DNA of 64,000 nt, taken from the NCBI RefSeq assembly GCF_026183675.1, contig NZ_JAPIVK010000016.1:43824-107823 (forward strand). The letters are read 5' to 3'. The stretch's first letter is position 1; every line of letters begins with the position of its first letter. This DNA is from Microbulbifer halophilus (GTDB lineage: Bacteria; Pseudomonadota; Gammaproteobacteria; Pseudomonadales; Cellvibrionaceae). Under the pieces are notes generated by a model. That model searched no databases and was not told the origin of the DNA. It saw only the letters and a list, made by a program, of their open reading frames with translations. Both the position numbers and the translations under genes were made by a program. Shown here one piece after another: positions 8,886-17,493 of this stretch.

Positions 8886-9632
8886 TCAGGACGCGTCGTG
8901 GAAGATGACCCCCAGCGCCCTGCGCTGCCCCGAACGCACACGGCTTACGCCGTGGCGCAGGTTCACGCGGTAGCAACCGCGTTTGCCCCGCACCGGCCGG
9001 TGGCGCACGGCAAAGACAACGGCGTCGCCGCGCCTCAGGGGCACCACCTCCGCCCGCGATTGCCGGCGCGGGCGCTGCTCGGTCATCACGAACTCGCCGC
9101 CGGCAAAATCGCGCCCCGGCTCCGAGAGCAGTACCGCGAGCTGGAGGGGAAAGACATGGTCGCCGTAGAGATCCTGATGCAGGCAGTTGTAATCACCCGG
9201 CCCATAGCTCAACAACAGCGGCGTGGCGCGTCGCTGACCGGCGTTGTGACAGCGTTCGAGGTATTCGGCGTGGGTTGCCGGAAAGCGCGTGTCGAAGCGC
9301 ATTGACTCGTGCCAGCGGTTCGCGATTGACACCAGGTACGGATAGATCGCCGTGCGCAGCCCGGCCACGAGGCCGGGCTGCGGGTAGTCGAAATACTGGT
9401 ATTCGCCGCTGCCGAAACCGTGGGAGGACATGACCACCCGGCTGCGAAACGCGCTGCGCTCACTGTAGAGCCCAGCGATCGACCGGCACTCATCGTCGGT
9501 GAGCAGATTCTCGATGGTCGCACAGCCCCGGGCATCGAGCTCGGCGGTCACGCGCGCCCAGTTCACCGCCTCGACGCGCTCGGCAACGTCCGGCGGGGCC
9601 GTCGTCACCACACTCTCCATCGGTTCGCTCAT
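8886..9632 (-). CDS. 2OG-Fe(II) oxygenase (double-stranded beta-helix dioxygenase)
   Basis: This is a 248-residue non-haem iron dioxygenase. The iron-binding facial triad is visible as HQD in NCLHQDLYGDHVFPLQ and a distal His in YRVNLRHGVSRVRSG, followed by the basic 2-oxoglutarate-binding side. It is not recognisably AlkB; the fold region resembles prolyl-hydroxylase-like oxygenases. Its ATG overlaps the ada stop by four bases (ATGA), so the two are translationally coupled. In Escherichia coli ada is followed by alkB, an oxidative demethylase. This unrelated-looking dioxygenase occupies the same place, so a repair role on alkylated DNA or protein is a reasonable inference. Confidence 0.85.
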   Translation of the reverse strand: MSEPMESVVTTAPPDVAERVEAVNWARVTAELDARGCATIENLLTDDECRSIAGLYSERSAFRSRVVMSSHGFGSGEYQYFDYPQPGLVAGLRTAIYPYLVSIANRWHESMRFDTRFPATHAEYLERCHNAGQRRATPLLLSYGPGDYNCLHQDLYGDHVFPLQLAVLLSEPGRDFAGGEFVMTEQRPRRQSRAEVVPLRRGDAVVFAVRHRPVRGKRGCYRVNLRHGVSRVRSGQRRALGVIFHDAS

Positions 9633-10708
9633 TGGCCCGCCTCCCGCTCCAGCAGGGCGCGCTTGCGCTCCACGCCCCAGCGATAACCGGACAGGCCGGC
9701 GTCCTTCCGCACTACGCGATGGCAGGGGATGGCCACCGCAAGCGGGTTGTTGGCGCAGGCCCCGGCGACGGCCCGCACCGCCCTGGGGGCGCCGATGCGC
9801 TGCGCGATCTCGGCATAGCTCGCCGTCTCGCCGGCGGGAATTTCCCGCAGGGCCCGCCAGACCCGCTGCTGGAAAGCAGTGCCGCGCACGTCCAGGGGCA
9901 GGTCCAGGCCGGTGCGGGGCGCCTCGACAAACCCCACCACCGTCGCCACCAGCGCTTCGAAGGCCCGGTCGCCACCGGCCAGCGTGGCATTGGGAAACTG
10001 GTCCTGCAGTTCGCGGGCCAGGGCGTCGGGGTCGTCGCCCAGGAGAATGGCGCAGACACCGCGCTCGCTCTCCGCAACGAGGATGGAGCCGAGGGAGCAC
10101 TCGCCCACGGCGAAGCGGATGATCGCGCTCGCCCCGCCCTTGCGGTAGCGGTCCGGCGCCATGCCGAGCACCTCGTCGGCACGCTCGTAGAAGCGGCTGA
10201 GGGTATTGAAGCCCGAATCGAATATGGCGTCGGTGACCCGCCTCGCGCCGCGGAGCCCGTCGCGCAGCCGGCGGTCGCGGCGGGCGGCAGCGTACTGCCG
10301 CGGCGTCAGGCCGATGAGCTCGCGGAAGACGCGGTGGAAATGGGAGCTGCTCATACCGGCTTCCCGCGCGAGCGCGTCGACGCCGGGCGGTGTCTCCGAC
10401 GCCTCGATGGTCCGGCAGGCCGCGGCGATCGCAGACACGCGCTTCTCCGCCAGCGAAGGCTCATCCGGCCGGCAGCGCTTGCAGGGGCGAAAACCGGCCC
10501 GCTCCGCGCTTTCCCGCGTAGGGTGGAAGCGCACATGCTCCGCGCGCGCGAGTCGCGTCGGGCAGGAGGGCCGGCAGTAGACACCGGTGGTGATCACCGC
10601 GTAGTAGAAACGGCCGTCGGCTTCCGGGTCGCGCGCGACCACCGCCGCCCAGCGGGGATCGGCGGCGCCGGACTCCGGGCGCCGGGTGGTGTTCGATGGT
10701 GCCTTCAT
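9629..10708 (-). CDS. ada: Bifunctional Ada methyltransferase/transcriptional activator
   Basis: This is a 359-residue Ada protein. It repairs O6-methylguanine and methylphosphotriesters and, once methylated, activates repair genes. Domains in order: N-terminal zinc/phosphotriester domain (GVYCRPSCPTRLARAEHVRF ... GFRPCKRCRPD), AraC-type DNA-binding domain (GMSSSHFHRVFRELIGLTPR), and the C-terminal methyltransferase with acceptor motif PCHRVV. All four zinc cysteines and the acceptor cysteine are present. The ATG at 10708 follows GGAG by nine bases, so it is preferred to an upstream start. It lies 25 bases after the SDR gene and overlaps the dioxygenase, forming a three-gene operon likely under Ada control. 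Confidence 0.96.
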   Translation of the reverse strand: MKAPSNTTRRPESGAADPRWAAVVARDPEADGRFYYAVITTGVYCRPSCPTRLARAEHVRFHPTRESAERAGFRPCKRCRPDEPSLAEKRVSAIAAACRTIEASETPPGVDALAREAGMSSSHFHRVFRELIGLTPRQYAAARRDRRLRDGLRGARRVTDAIFDSGFNTLSRFYERADEVLGMAPDRYRKGGASAIIRFAVGECSLGSILVAESERGVCAILLGDDPDALARELQDQFPNATLAGGDRAFEALVATVVGFVEAPRTGLDLPLDVRGTAFQQRVWRALREIPAGETASYAEIAQRIGAPRAVRAVAGACANNPLAVAIPCHRVVRKDAGLSGYRWGVERKRALLEREAGQ

Positions 10709-10733
10709 GGGTGCATTCTCCACCATCTGATGC

Positions 10734-11504
10734 TCAGGTCCGGCTGACCGATGCGCCGCCATCGACCCGATGGGCCTCGCCCGTCACAAAACTCGAGTCG
10801 TCGGAGGCGAGATACAGCACCGACCGGGCGATCTCCCCGGGGGTCGCCATCCGCTTCAGGGCGTGGAGGCCATTGACGAAATCCCGCACTTCCGGGCCGG
10901 CGCCCGGGAAGTTTGCCATGTTCAACGGCGTGTCGGTACCGCCCGGCAGAATCGCGTTGGCGCGAATCCCCTGCTCACCGAGCTCGGCGGCCAGCACCTG
11001 CACGAGGCCCAGGAGACCGGCCTTGCTCGCCGCGTAGGCGGCCACGTTGGGCAGGCCGACGCCACAACCCACGAACGACGAGGTAAAGACCAGCGAGCCG
11101 CCGCCTCGCTCCACCATGGCCGGGATCTGATACTTGGCGCCGAGGAAGGCGCCCGTGAGGTTGGTGGCGAGGGTCTCGTTCCAGCCGCCCGGAGACAGAT
11201 CCCGCACGGGCGCCATCTCGCCGAGCGCGCCGGCGTTGTTGAAGGCGATATCGAGACCGCCGAAGCGGTCCACGGCCGTCTCCACCAGCCGCCGCGCAAA
11301 CGCCTCGTCGGCCACGTCCCCGGCCAGCGCCACGGCCTCGGCGCCGCCAGCCGCAATCTCCTCCACCAGGCCATCCAGCGCGGATCGGCCGCGGGCGGCC
11401 ACCACGAGCCGGGCCCCCTTTTCGGCGAAGAGCTTCGCCGTGGCACGGCCGATACCGGAACTGGCACCGGTGACAATGGCAATTTTTCCGGAAAGCGATT
11501 TCAT
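10734..11504 (-). CDS. SDR family oxidoreductase
   Basis: This is a 256-residue classical short-chain dehydrogenase/reductase. The cofactor motif TGASSGIGR is at residues ~11-19, NNAG near 90, and the catalytic Ser-Tyr-Lys as TSSF ... YAASK around residues 140-160. The segment AELGEQGIRANAILPGGTDTPL is typical of the family. The start at 11504 follows AAGGAG by six bases. It is first in the operon with ada and the dioxygenase, an unusual partner for DNA repair. The substrate is unknown; it might reduce aldehydes released by oxidative demethylation, but this is speculation. Confidence 0.93.
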   Translation of the reverse strand: MKSLSGKIAIVTGASSGIGRATAKLFAEKGARLVVAARGRSALDGLVEEIAAGGAEAVALAGDVADEAFARRLVETAVDRFGGLDIAFNNAGALGEMAPVRDLSPGGWNETLATNLTGAFLGAKYQIPAMVERGGGSLVFTSSFVGCGVGLPNVAAYAASKAGLLGLVQVLAAELGEQGIRANAILPGGTDTPLNMANFPGAGPEVRDFVNGLHALKRMATPGEIARSVLYLASDDSSFVTGEAHRVDGGASVSRT

Positions 11505-11688
11505 CTCCAACTCCTTGCTTCACTTCGTATGGGGTTGGATCTAATCTGCCTCCGGTGGGGAAAATCCGCTATCCGGTTCCTGCTGTCAAATTCGACTCTC
11601 CGATGGCCGCGACGAGCGTCCCCGCGACCCCGGAGAATATCTGCCCATTCTCTCGCTCCAGTGGGAACAGGCTCCCGCGGAGCCGGCA

Positions 11689-12672
11689 TCAATCCCGGCC
11701 CGGCAATACCAGGATCCGCTGATCGCTTTTGTTGATCCGCGCCCCGAAGCTCTCTTTCAGGGCAAACGCCAGCGCGTCGGCGTCGCCGATATTGAATACG
11801 CCACTGATCCGTTTCCCGGCCAGCTGGTCACCCACCAGCACCATCTTGCGAGTGGTATAGCGATTGTATTCGGCCACCGCATCCTCGAGGCGGTCGTTGT
11901 CGAAATAAATCCTGTCGGTCTGCCAGGCGGTGACTTTTTCCAGGTTCACTTTCCCCACGCCGCTGTTCTGCCGCGGCTGCTCCGGGCTGTAATGAAACCC
12001 TTCTCCCGGCAGCATCCGGGCGAGACGGCGCTGCCCGGCGCCGGCCGCCCGCACTTCCACCACGCCCTGGGTCACCGCCACACGCGCGTCGCCGGCCCGC
12101 AGGGCCACATTGAAGGCGGTGCCCAGGGCGCGCACCTCACTGCCCTGCACATCCACCACAAACGGGCGCTGGGGATTGCCGGCCACCATAAAGAAAGCCT
12201 CGCCCCGCTCCAGGAACAGTGAGCGCTGCCCGCGGGTATAGCGCACCCCCACGCGGCTGTCGGTATTCAGCATCAGGGTGGAGCCGTCCCGCAGGTGCAC
12301 CACCCGCTGTTCGCCGATCTGCGTCTGGTAGTAGTCCACGGCAAAATACTGCTGCAGCCACACGGCACCCAGCGCCAGCAGCATCACCGCGGCCAGCTGC
12401 AGCAGCGTCTTCCAGCCGAAGGCGCGCTGCCGGGCCGGCCGGCGTGCACCGGCGATCTCCGCCTGCAGTTCTTCGTCGCCGGCGAGAAAATCGGTCATCA
12501 GGCACAGTTGCCGGCAGTTGGCGTAGGCGAGCCGGTGGCGCTCGTCCCGACGCAGCCAGTGATCGAGCCTGCGCCGCTCCGCCGGGCCCAGCGCGCCGCC
12601 CTCCTCGCGGGCCAGCCAGTCCGCGGCCGCCCGCTCGATCGATTCGTCCGTCACTCGCTCGACGCGCTTCAT
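11689..12672 (-). CDS. FecR family anti-sigma/signal-transfer protein
   Basis: This is a 327-residue inner-membrane FecR-type protein that carries a signal from an outer-membrane receptor to the sigma factor. The N-terminal cytoplasmic DUF4880-like part has AADWLAREEGGALGPAERRR. One transmembrane segment follows (residues ~88-110, LLQLAAVMLLALGAVWL). The periplasmic FecR domain contains GEQRVVHLRDGSTLMLNTDS, ERGEAFFMVAGNPQRPFVVD and GTAFNVAL. The C-terminal part resembles the STN-interacting region (FNIGDADALAFALKESFG). Its start overlaps the sigma-factor stop by four bases. It is paired with the STN-bearing receptor at 13606. Confidence 0.94.
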   Translation of the reverse strand: MKRVERVTDESIERAAADWLAREEGGALGPAERRRLDHWLRRDERHRLAYANCRQLCLMTDFLAGDEELQAEIAGARRPARQRAFGWKTLLQLAAVMLLALGAVWLQQYFAVDYYQTQIGEQRVVHLRDGSTLMLNTDSRVGVRYTRGQRSLFLERGEAFFMVAGNPQRPFVVDVQGSEVRALGTAFNVALRAGDARVAVTQGVVEVRAAGAGQRRLARMLPGEGFHYSPEQPRQNSGVGKVNLEKVTAWQTDRIYFDNDRLEDAVAEYNRYTTRKMVLVGDQLAGKRISGVFNIGDADALAFALKESFGARINKSDQRILVLPGRD

Positions 12673-13238
12673 AGAATATCGCTCAATTCTCTCTGCAAGT
12701 GCTCAATCGCTTTGCGCATATGCCGCTCGACGCTGCGCGTGCTGATCGACAGCGCCTCCGCAATTTCCGGGTAGGTCATCTGCTCGAAGCGGCTCAACAG
12801 GAACACCCGGCGCACCACCGGTTTCAACCCGCGCAGGGACTGTTTCAGCCGACCCAGACTCTGCTGCCACTCGGCGGCCCCTTGGGGCGTGATCTCGCGG
12901 CTCTCGTGTTCGCTGTCATCGTAGCTGTGGTGCTGTTCGCTACAGCGGCGCGACTGGCGGCGCAGGCTGTCGCGGACCAGGTTGGTGGCAACGGTGTAGA
13001 TATAGGCCCGCGGATTCTGCCGCAGGTGCTGCAGGCTGTCCTGGCGCAGCAGCCTGATATAGGTTTCATGCAGGATCACTTCCACATCCTGGCGGCCACC
13101 CGGCAGCATACGCGCGATATAACGGCACAGGGCGCTGCGGTGGGCGCTGTACAGTGCCTCTACACAGGCCCGATCGCCGGTATCCGCAGGATCCGGGTTA
13201 TTGCTTACCAGGCGCAGGTTTGCTTTGGATATTGCCAT
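12669..13238 (-). CDS. FecI-type ECF sigma factor
   Basis: This is a 189-residue extracytoplasmic-function sigma factor of the FecI type. Region 2 spans about residues 25-95 (YSAHRSALCRYIARMLPG, NPRAYIYTVATNLVRD). Region 4 is near the C-terminus (LSRFEQMTYPEIAEALSIST, then RSVERHMRKAIEHL), the helix-turn-helix that reads the -35 box. The ATG at 13238 follows AGAAGG and begins at the family's usual start; a longer upstream frame runs into a palindromic repeat and is rejected. It is co-transcribed with fecR and divergent from the TonB receptor, so receptor occupancy should switch on its own transcription. Confidence 0.94.
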   Translation of the reverse strand: MAISKANLRLVSNNPDPADTGDRACVEALYSAHRSALCRYIARMLPGGRQDVEVILHETYIRLLRQDSLQHLRQNPRAYIYTVATNLVRDSLRRQSRRCSEQHHSYDDSEHESREITPQGAAEWQQSLGRLKQSLRGLKPVVRRVFLLSRFEQMTYPEIAEALSISTRSVERHMRKAIEHLQRELSDIL

Positions 13239-13325
13239 TGGCCTTCTGTCGGAAAATGCTCTCCCGTAAACCGCGTAAACGACAGCGACAACATTTTCCC
13301 GACAGTTTCCCCCGATTATTTTTAT

Positions 13326-13499
13326 CTCAAGTTTCGGAGTTCGTGGTGCCTGGGGGGAGCACAAGCTGGAGCGGGGTACGCCTTTCTGGGACACGCCGTG
13401 TATACATCCCTGTAGGCTTGTCTGCGAGGTCCCTCTCGCAGACGGTCCCAGAAAGGCGCACCCCGCTCCAGCTCCCTGAACTGAACCCCGAAACTTGAG
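13326..13499. repeat. Palindromic element A1 (174 bp, CTCAAGTTTCGG termini)
   Basis: Perfect 12-bp terminal inverted repeats CTCAAGTTTCGG (13326-13337) and CCGAAACTTGAG (13488-13499) bound a 174-bp element. Inside is a long hairpin: CTGGAGCGGGGT and CGCCTTTCTGGGAC on the left pair with GTCCCAGAAAGGCG and ACCCCGCTCCAG on the right. The conserved loop starts GGGACACGCCGTG and contains an inner GTCTGCGAG/CTCGCAGAC stem. It occupies most of the 367-base gap between the sigma-factor and receptor genes. Other copies are at 17317-17490 (core inverted), 22675-22786 and 46923-47034. Confidence 0.9.
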
Positions 13500-13605
13500 T
13501 TATTCGCGCCCGGCCGGCGCCATTCGCTTGCCGGCCCGCACTGCTATCGAGTATTTTCTGTTCCGATGCGCCCGCAGCCCGGGGCACTTCATTCGAACGA
13601 TAATA

Positions 13606-16515
13606 ATGACCGAAACCCCCACTCCAGCCCCCGGGGCGATCCGCCGCGCAGTCGCGTGCGGTACCCTGCTCGCACTGTTGCTCGCCGACGCGGACGGCGC
13701 CCTTGCGTCTGCGGACCGGAAGCCGCCGGCGTTCGCACAGGCGCCGGTCGCATTCGATATCGACGCGCGGCCACTCGACCGCGCCCTGCGACAGTTCGCC
13801 GAACAGGCGGACCTGCAGATTTTCTATCGCACCGATATATTGCCGCCCGGCGATAGTACCCCGGTGCGCGGCAGGCTGGCGCCGGCCGAGGCCCTGCGGC
13901 GGCTGCTCGGCGCCGGCCGCCTCGACTTCCGTTTCGGCGCCGGCAGGACCCTGGTCATACGCGACAGGCCCGGCGACACCGCCGGGGAATCGCGGCAGCC
14001 CGCGTCCCGACCCCAACGCCCACTGGAGGAAACCTATGTGACCGGCGTGCGCGGCACACTGGAGCAAAACCTGGCGATCAAGCGGCGCGCAAGCAACCTG
14101 GTCGACGTTATCACGTCGGAGGATATCGGCAAGTTCCCGGACAGGAATGTCGCCGACTCGCTGCAGCGCATCGCCGGCGTGTCCGTGGACCGCCTCTGGG
14201 GCGAGGGCCGCGACGTGAATATCCGCGGTACCGACAAGGATATCAACCGCACCCTGCTGAACGGCCAGCATGTGGCCTCGGCCTACTGGTGGGCCAACGA
14301 CAACCTCAGTCGCGGCTTCAACTACTCGACCCTGGCCTCGCAACTGGTGCAGTCGCTGGAAGTGCACAAGACGCCCAGCGCGGACCTGGACGAGGGCAGT
14401 ATCGGCGGCACCGTGATAGTGCGCACCCGCCGACCGCTGAATATGGCCCCCCTGGAAACCCACATTTCCATCGAGCAGCAGTACAGCGAGCTGGCACAGG
14501 CCCTCGACCCGCAGGCATCGCTGCTGGGCAGCTGGAAAAATGCCGGGGAGAGTTTCGGCCTGCTGGCGTCGGTCAACTGGCAGGAACGGCGCAGCCGCCG
14601 CGACGGCCTGGAAACCTTTGCCGACAATACCCTCTACCGGGTCACCGATACCCGCGGCAACCGCCGCGACAGTGTCTACGCCATCTGGGGCGGTGGCAGC
14701 GCCTTGCTGCAACAGGAACGTGCCCACACCACCGCCAACCTGACACTGCAGTGGGCGCCGGACGACCGCTGGGACAGCACCCTGAACCTGGTGCGCTCGG
14801 AACTGGATATCGACAACAGCAACCACAATTTCCTCTTTTCCCCCGGCGGCTACAAACTGCGCGAGGATCCGCCGGCGGCGGTGGAGCAACCGCGCTATAT
14901 CGTCGCCGACGACGGCAGGCCGGTGCTGGCGGGCGGCACCCTCACCAACGCCGACTCCACCGGCGCACTGCTCGACAGCATCCAGCGCAAGGCCTATATC
15001 GATACTTCGGTCGGCGACCTGGATATCCGCTACCGCGGCGACGGCTGGAACGGCCACCTGCAACTGGGCACCACCGGGGCCCGCGGCGGTACCGACCGCG
15101 ATCGCCTCTACCGCTTTACCGGCGACAGCCGGGTCCGTTTCCGGCTGGATCGCGATGCGCTGGAGACAGAGTACCTGGACCTGGATCCGCTCGACGCCGC
15201 CGACCTGGACCGCTTTGCACCGGTATCCCGCGACTGGATCCGCGCGATGGAAAACCGGGAAGACTACGGCCAGTTCGATTTCGGCTGGGACCTGGAAGGC
15301 GGCTGGCTGAGTGCGGTGAAGTTCGGCCTCAAGTACCGCGACCACCGGGTGGAAAACAACCTGACCGTGGGCAGTATCGATACCACGCATCCGGACTGGG
15401 AGAGCCTGCGGCAAATCGGCCTGGACCGGGTCAGCAGCGGCCCGGGCCCCGAACTCAGCCAGCGGGCCGCCAACGAGGCGACGCTGACCCGCTACGCCAT
15501 CACCGACCCGGCACTGCTGCAATCGGTGATACAGCCACTGTACGACAGCGGCGTCATGCGCTACCGGGAGGATCGCAACGCGCATTTCCGTATTCGCGAG
15601 CGCAGCCTGGCGGAATACCTGCGGCTCGATTTCGAGCGCGGCCCCTGGTCCGGCAACCTGGGCCTGCGCTCGGTGACAACCCGCCAGCGGACCAGCGCCT
15701 ACCGCGACGACCGCCTGCAGACGGTGCGCAACCGCTACCGCGACACCCTGCCCAGTGTGAATATTCACTACCGCGCCGCGCCGGATCTTTCCCTGCGCGC
15801 TGCCCTGGCGCAGGTAATGGCGCGGCCCAACTACCAGGACCTGAGCCCGGGCATCATCATCGATCCCACCAGCGGCTCGGGCGCCGCCGGCAATCCCGGC
15901 CTGGATCCCTACCGGGCGGACCAACTGGACCTGAGCCTGGAGTGGTATTTCGCCGACGCCTCAATACTCGCCGCCACGGTTTTCTTCAAGGACATCTCCA
16001 CCTTCGTCTACCCCCACGTGGCGAAAGAACAGGTGGACGGGCAAGCGCTGTATATCACCCGGCCACGGAACGGCCCCGGTGCGACTATTCGCGGGCTGGA
16101 ACTACAGTGGCAGCAGGATTTCGCCAACGGCTTCGGCCTGCTGAGCAACTACACCTATACCGACGCCGCCGTGCCCTCCCCTGACGGCACCCGTTCAATG
16201 GAGCTGCCGGGCAACTCCCGCAGCCAGTTCAACGCCAGCGTCTATTTCGAGAACCACCATTTCAGCGGCCGCCTGTCCTACAACTACCGTTCGCGCTCCT
16301 ACGGTGAGATCGTCGCCGGTTCCCAGAGCGAGACCGCCGCCTACCGCCAGTGGGATACCAGCCTGCAGTGGGCACTCAACGACTACACGCGCCTGACGGC
16401 GGAGGCGGTCAACCTGACCGATGAAGTCATTCATATCCGCAGCGCCAGCGGGATTCCGCAGGGGTTTTACGAAAACGGGCGGCGGTTCCGGCTGGGGTTG
16501 CGGTTGGAGTATTGA
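13606..16515 (+). CDS. TonB-dependent receptor with N-terminal STN signalling domain
   Basis: This is a 969-residue outer-membrane receptor-transducer. After a signal peptide (to about ADGALA), a secretin/TonB short N-terminal (STN) domain spans residues ~40-110 (VAFDIDARPLDRALRQFAEQ, LAPAEALRRLL). It is followed by a TonB-box region (EETYVTGVRGTLEQNLAIK), the plug (NLVDVITSEDIGKFPDRNVA) and a barrel. The STN domain is the part of FecA-like receptors that contacts FecR, and the divergent fecI/fecR pair fits. The body, however, is of the Xanthomonas/Caulobacter type, not a siderophore receptor, and is closely related to the receptor at 3543 (both share AYWWANDN). Start ATG 13606 gives the signal peptide; no strong ribosome site is visible. 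Confidence 0.93.
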   Translation: MTETPTPAPGAIRRAVACGTLLALLLADADGALASADRKPPAFAQAPVAFDIDARPLDRALRQFAEQADLQIFYRTDILPPGDSTPVRGRLAPAEALRRLLGAGRLDFRFGAGRTLVIRDRPGDTAGESRQPASRPQRPLEETYVTGVRGTLEQNLAIKRRASNLVDVITSEDIGKFPDRNVADSLQRIAGVSVDRLWGEGRDVNIRGTDKDINRTLLNGQHVASAYWWANDNLSRGFNYSTLASQLVQSLEVHKTPSADLDEGSIGGTVIVRTRRPLNMAPLETHISIEQQYSELAQALDPQASLLGSWKNAGESFGLLASVNWQERRSRRDGLETFADNTLYRVTDTRGNRRDSVYAIWGGGSALLQQERAHTTANLTLQWAPDDRWDSTLNLVRSELDIDNSNHNFLFSPGGYKLREDPPAAVEQPRYIVADDGRPVLAGGTLTNADSTGALLDSIQRKAYIDTSVGDLDIRYRGDGWNGHLQLGTTGARGGTDRDRLYRFTGDSRVRFRLDRDALETEYLDLDPLDAADLDRFAPVSRDWIRAMENREDYGQFDFGWDLEGGWLSAVKFGLKYRDHRVENNLTVGSIDTTHPDWESLRQIGLDRVSSGPGPELSQRAANEATLTRYAITDPALLQSVIQPLYDSGVMRYREDRNAHFRIRERSLAEYLRLDFERGPWSGNLGLRSVTTRQRTSAYRDDRLQTVRNRYRDTLPSVNIHYRAAPDLSLRAALAQVMARPNYQDLSPGIIIDPTSGSGAAGNPGLDPYRADQLDLSLEWYFADASILAATVFFKDISTFVYPHVAKEQVDGQALYITRPRNGPGATIRGLELQWQQDFANGFGLLSNYTYTDAAVPSPDGTRSMELPGNSRSQFNASVYFENHHFSGRLSYNYRSRSYGEIVAGSQSETAAYRQWDTSLQWALNDYTRLTAEAVNLTDEVIHIRSASGIPQGFYENGRRFRLGLRLEY

Positions 16516-16603
16516 TGCCCGCGCCGGGATGGTGGGTGTGGGTTAGGGGGAGCGTAGGGAAGCCCAACGTCGGGGCTGAAGAATCCACCGGGCCTCTTCG
16601 CAG

Positions 16604-16735
16604 CCCTCTCCCCCGGCCCCTCTCCCGATGGGAGAGGGGAGCTATGGCGGAACCTCTCGGGGTAAATCAGCCCGCCGAGCCCTCTCGAGCCCATGCCAGT
16701 CCCCTCTCCCGCCGGGAGAGGGTTAGAGAGGGGGC
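16604..16735. repeat. Tandem CCCTCTCCC-type palindromes
   Basis: Two hairpins, CCCCTCTCCC-GAT-GGGAGAGGGG (16617-16639) and CCCTCTCCC-GCC-GGGAGAGGG (16702-16722), lie about 60 bases apart, with extra CCCTCTCCC half-copies at both ends. They fill the gap after the second TonB receptor. A related 13-bp-armed copy with foreign sequence inside is at 18341-18453. They are probably dispersed extragenic palindromes that may also act as terminators. Confidence 0.75.
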
Positions 16736-16785
16736 GTAAGTGGTCCCCCGGCTTCGGGAACCGGCACTGCACAGCTACAACCGGT

Positions 16786-17298
16786 TTAATTGATCTGCCA
16801 GTCCGGGATATCCACCGCCACCGGCTGCTTGCGCCGATGCTCGCCGTCCTCGACCAGGTTGCCCTGGGCCGGCCTCAGGCTCAGGTGGTCGACGGACACC
16901 TGCACCGCGTCTTTTTTCTCCCGCTCGTGCTCCCGGACCAGGTTGCCCTCCATCGGCGCCAGGCCCCAGTCGCCGCCACTGGGCGAAGCGGGTTGCGCCG
17001 CGGGCGCTTCCGCCGCTGCGGGTTCCGGCTCTGCGGCGGCCGGGGACGGAGGTGCCGCCGCCTCGCCCTCCGCTTTCAGTGCCGCCTGGGCACCGAGTTT
17101 GGCCAGCGTGGCCTGCAACTGCTCTGCCCTGGCTTCGGGCAGGCCCTTCTTGATCGCCAGCGGCCGGCCGCTGAACAGCTTTTCCACCGTCTCCGGGCCG
17201 GCCTTGAACAGCCGCGCCAGGTTGGCCTTGACGTCGGCGGCGGTAAATCCGGGAACCAGGTCCCCGCGGAAAATCACACTGTAAGTGGGTTGCGACAT
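16786..17298 (-). CDS. Conserved hypothetical protein, N-terminal VIFRGDLVPG domain
   Basis: This is a 170-residue cytoplasmic protein of unknown function. The N-terminal ~75 residues (YSVIFRGDLVPGFTAADVKA, LFKAGPETVEKLFSGRPLAI, KKGL) form a small alpha/beta domain I recall at the front of several proteobacterial membrane proteins, here without any membrane segment. An Ala/Pro-rich linker (residues ~78-105) follows. The tail holds two similar stretches, GLAPMEGNLV and LSLRPAQGNLV, each followed by acidic residues. Start ATG 17298 is 19 bases from palindromic element A2. No operon partner is evident; cysE lies beyond the element on the same strand. Confidence 0.7.
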   Translation of the reverse strand: MSQPTYSVIFRGDLVPGFTAADVKANLARLFKAGPETVEKLFSGRPLAIKKGLPEARAEQLQATLAKLGAQAALKAEGEAAAPPSPAAAEPEPAAAEAPAAQPASPSGGDWGLAPMEGNLVREHEREKKDAVQVSVDHLSLRPAQGNLVEDGEHRRKQPVAVDIPDWQIN

Positions 17299-17316
17299 GG
17301 CATTGCCTCTTCTTAT

Positions 17317-17490
17317 CTCAAGTTTCGGGGTTTAGTTTTGGCAGCCGGGGCGGGGAGCGCCTTTCTGGGACTGTCTGCGAGAGGGACCTCGCGGACAAGC
17401 CTACAGGGACGTATAGACGGCGTGTCCCAGAAAGGCGCTCCCCGCCCCGGTTTGTGGCATCGAAAAGCATTTCCAACTCCGAAACTTGAG
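17317..17490. repeat. Palindromic element A2 (174 bp, inverted core)
   Basis: This element has the same length and the same perfect 12-bp termini as A1 (CTCAAGTTTCGG 17317-17328; CCGAAACTTGAG 17479-17490). The inner hairpin arms read GGGGCGGGGAGCGCCTTTCT and its complement. The loop is the reverse complement of the A1 loop: GTCTGCGAG comes first and CGGCGTGTCCC last. It lies exactly between the 16786-17298 gene and the cysE stop. Confidence 0.9.
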
Positions 17491-17493
17491 TAC

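Noticed and set aside
10351..10584. Small open frames inside ada, the SDR gene and other GC-rich genes
   Set aside because: They overlap well-supported genes in other frames, lack ribosome sites and show no family features.
13327..15924. Very long minus-strand open frame opposite the STN receptor
   Set aside because: It is an antisense shadow caused by high GC third positions; its composition is Gly/Ala/Val/Gln-rich without family motifs, and its end runs through a palindromic repeat. Similar shadows lie opposite the receptor at 3543, pcnB, cbrA, cbrB and the glc genes.
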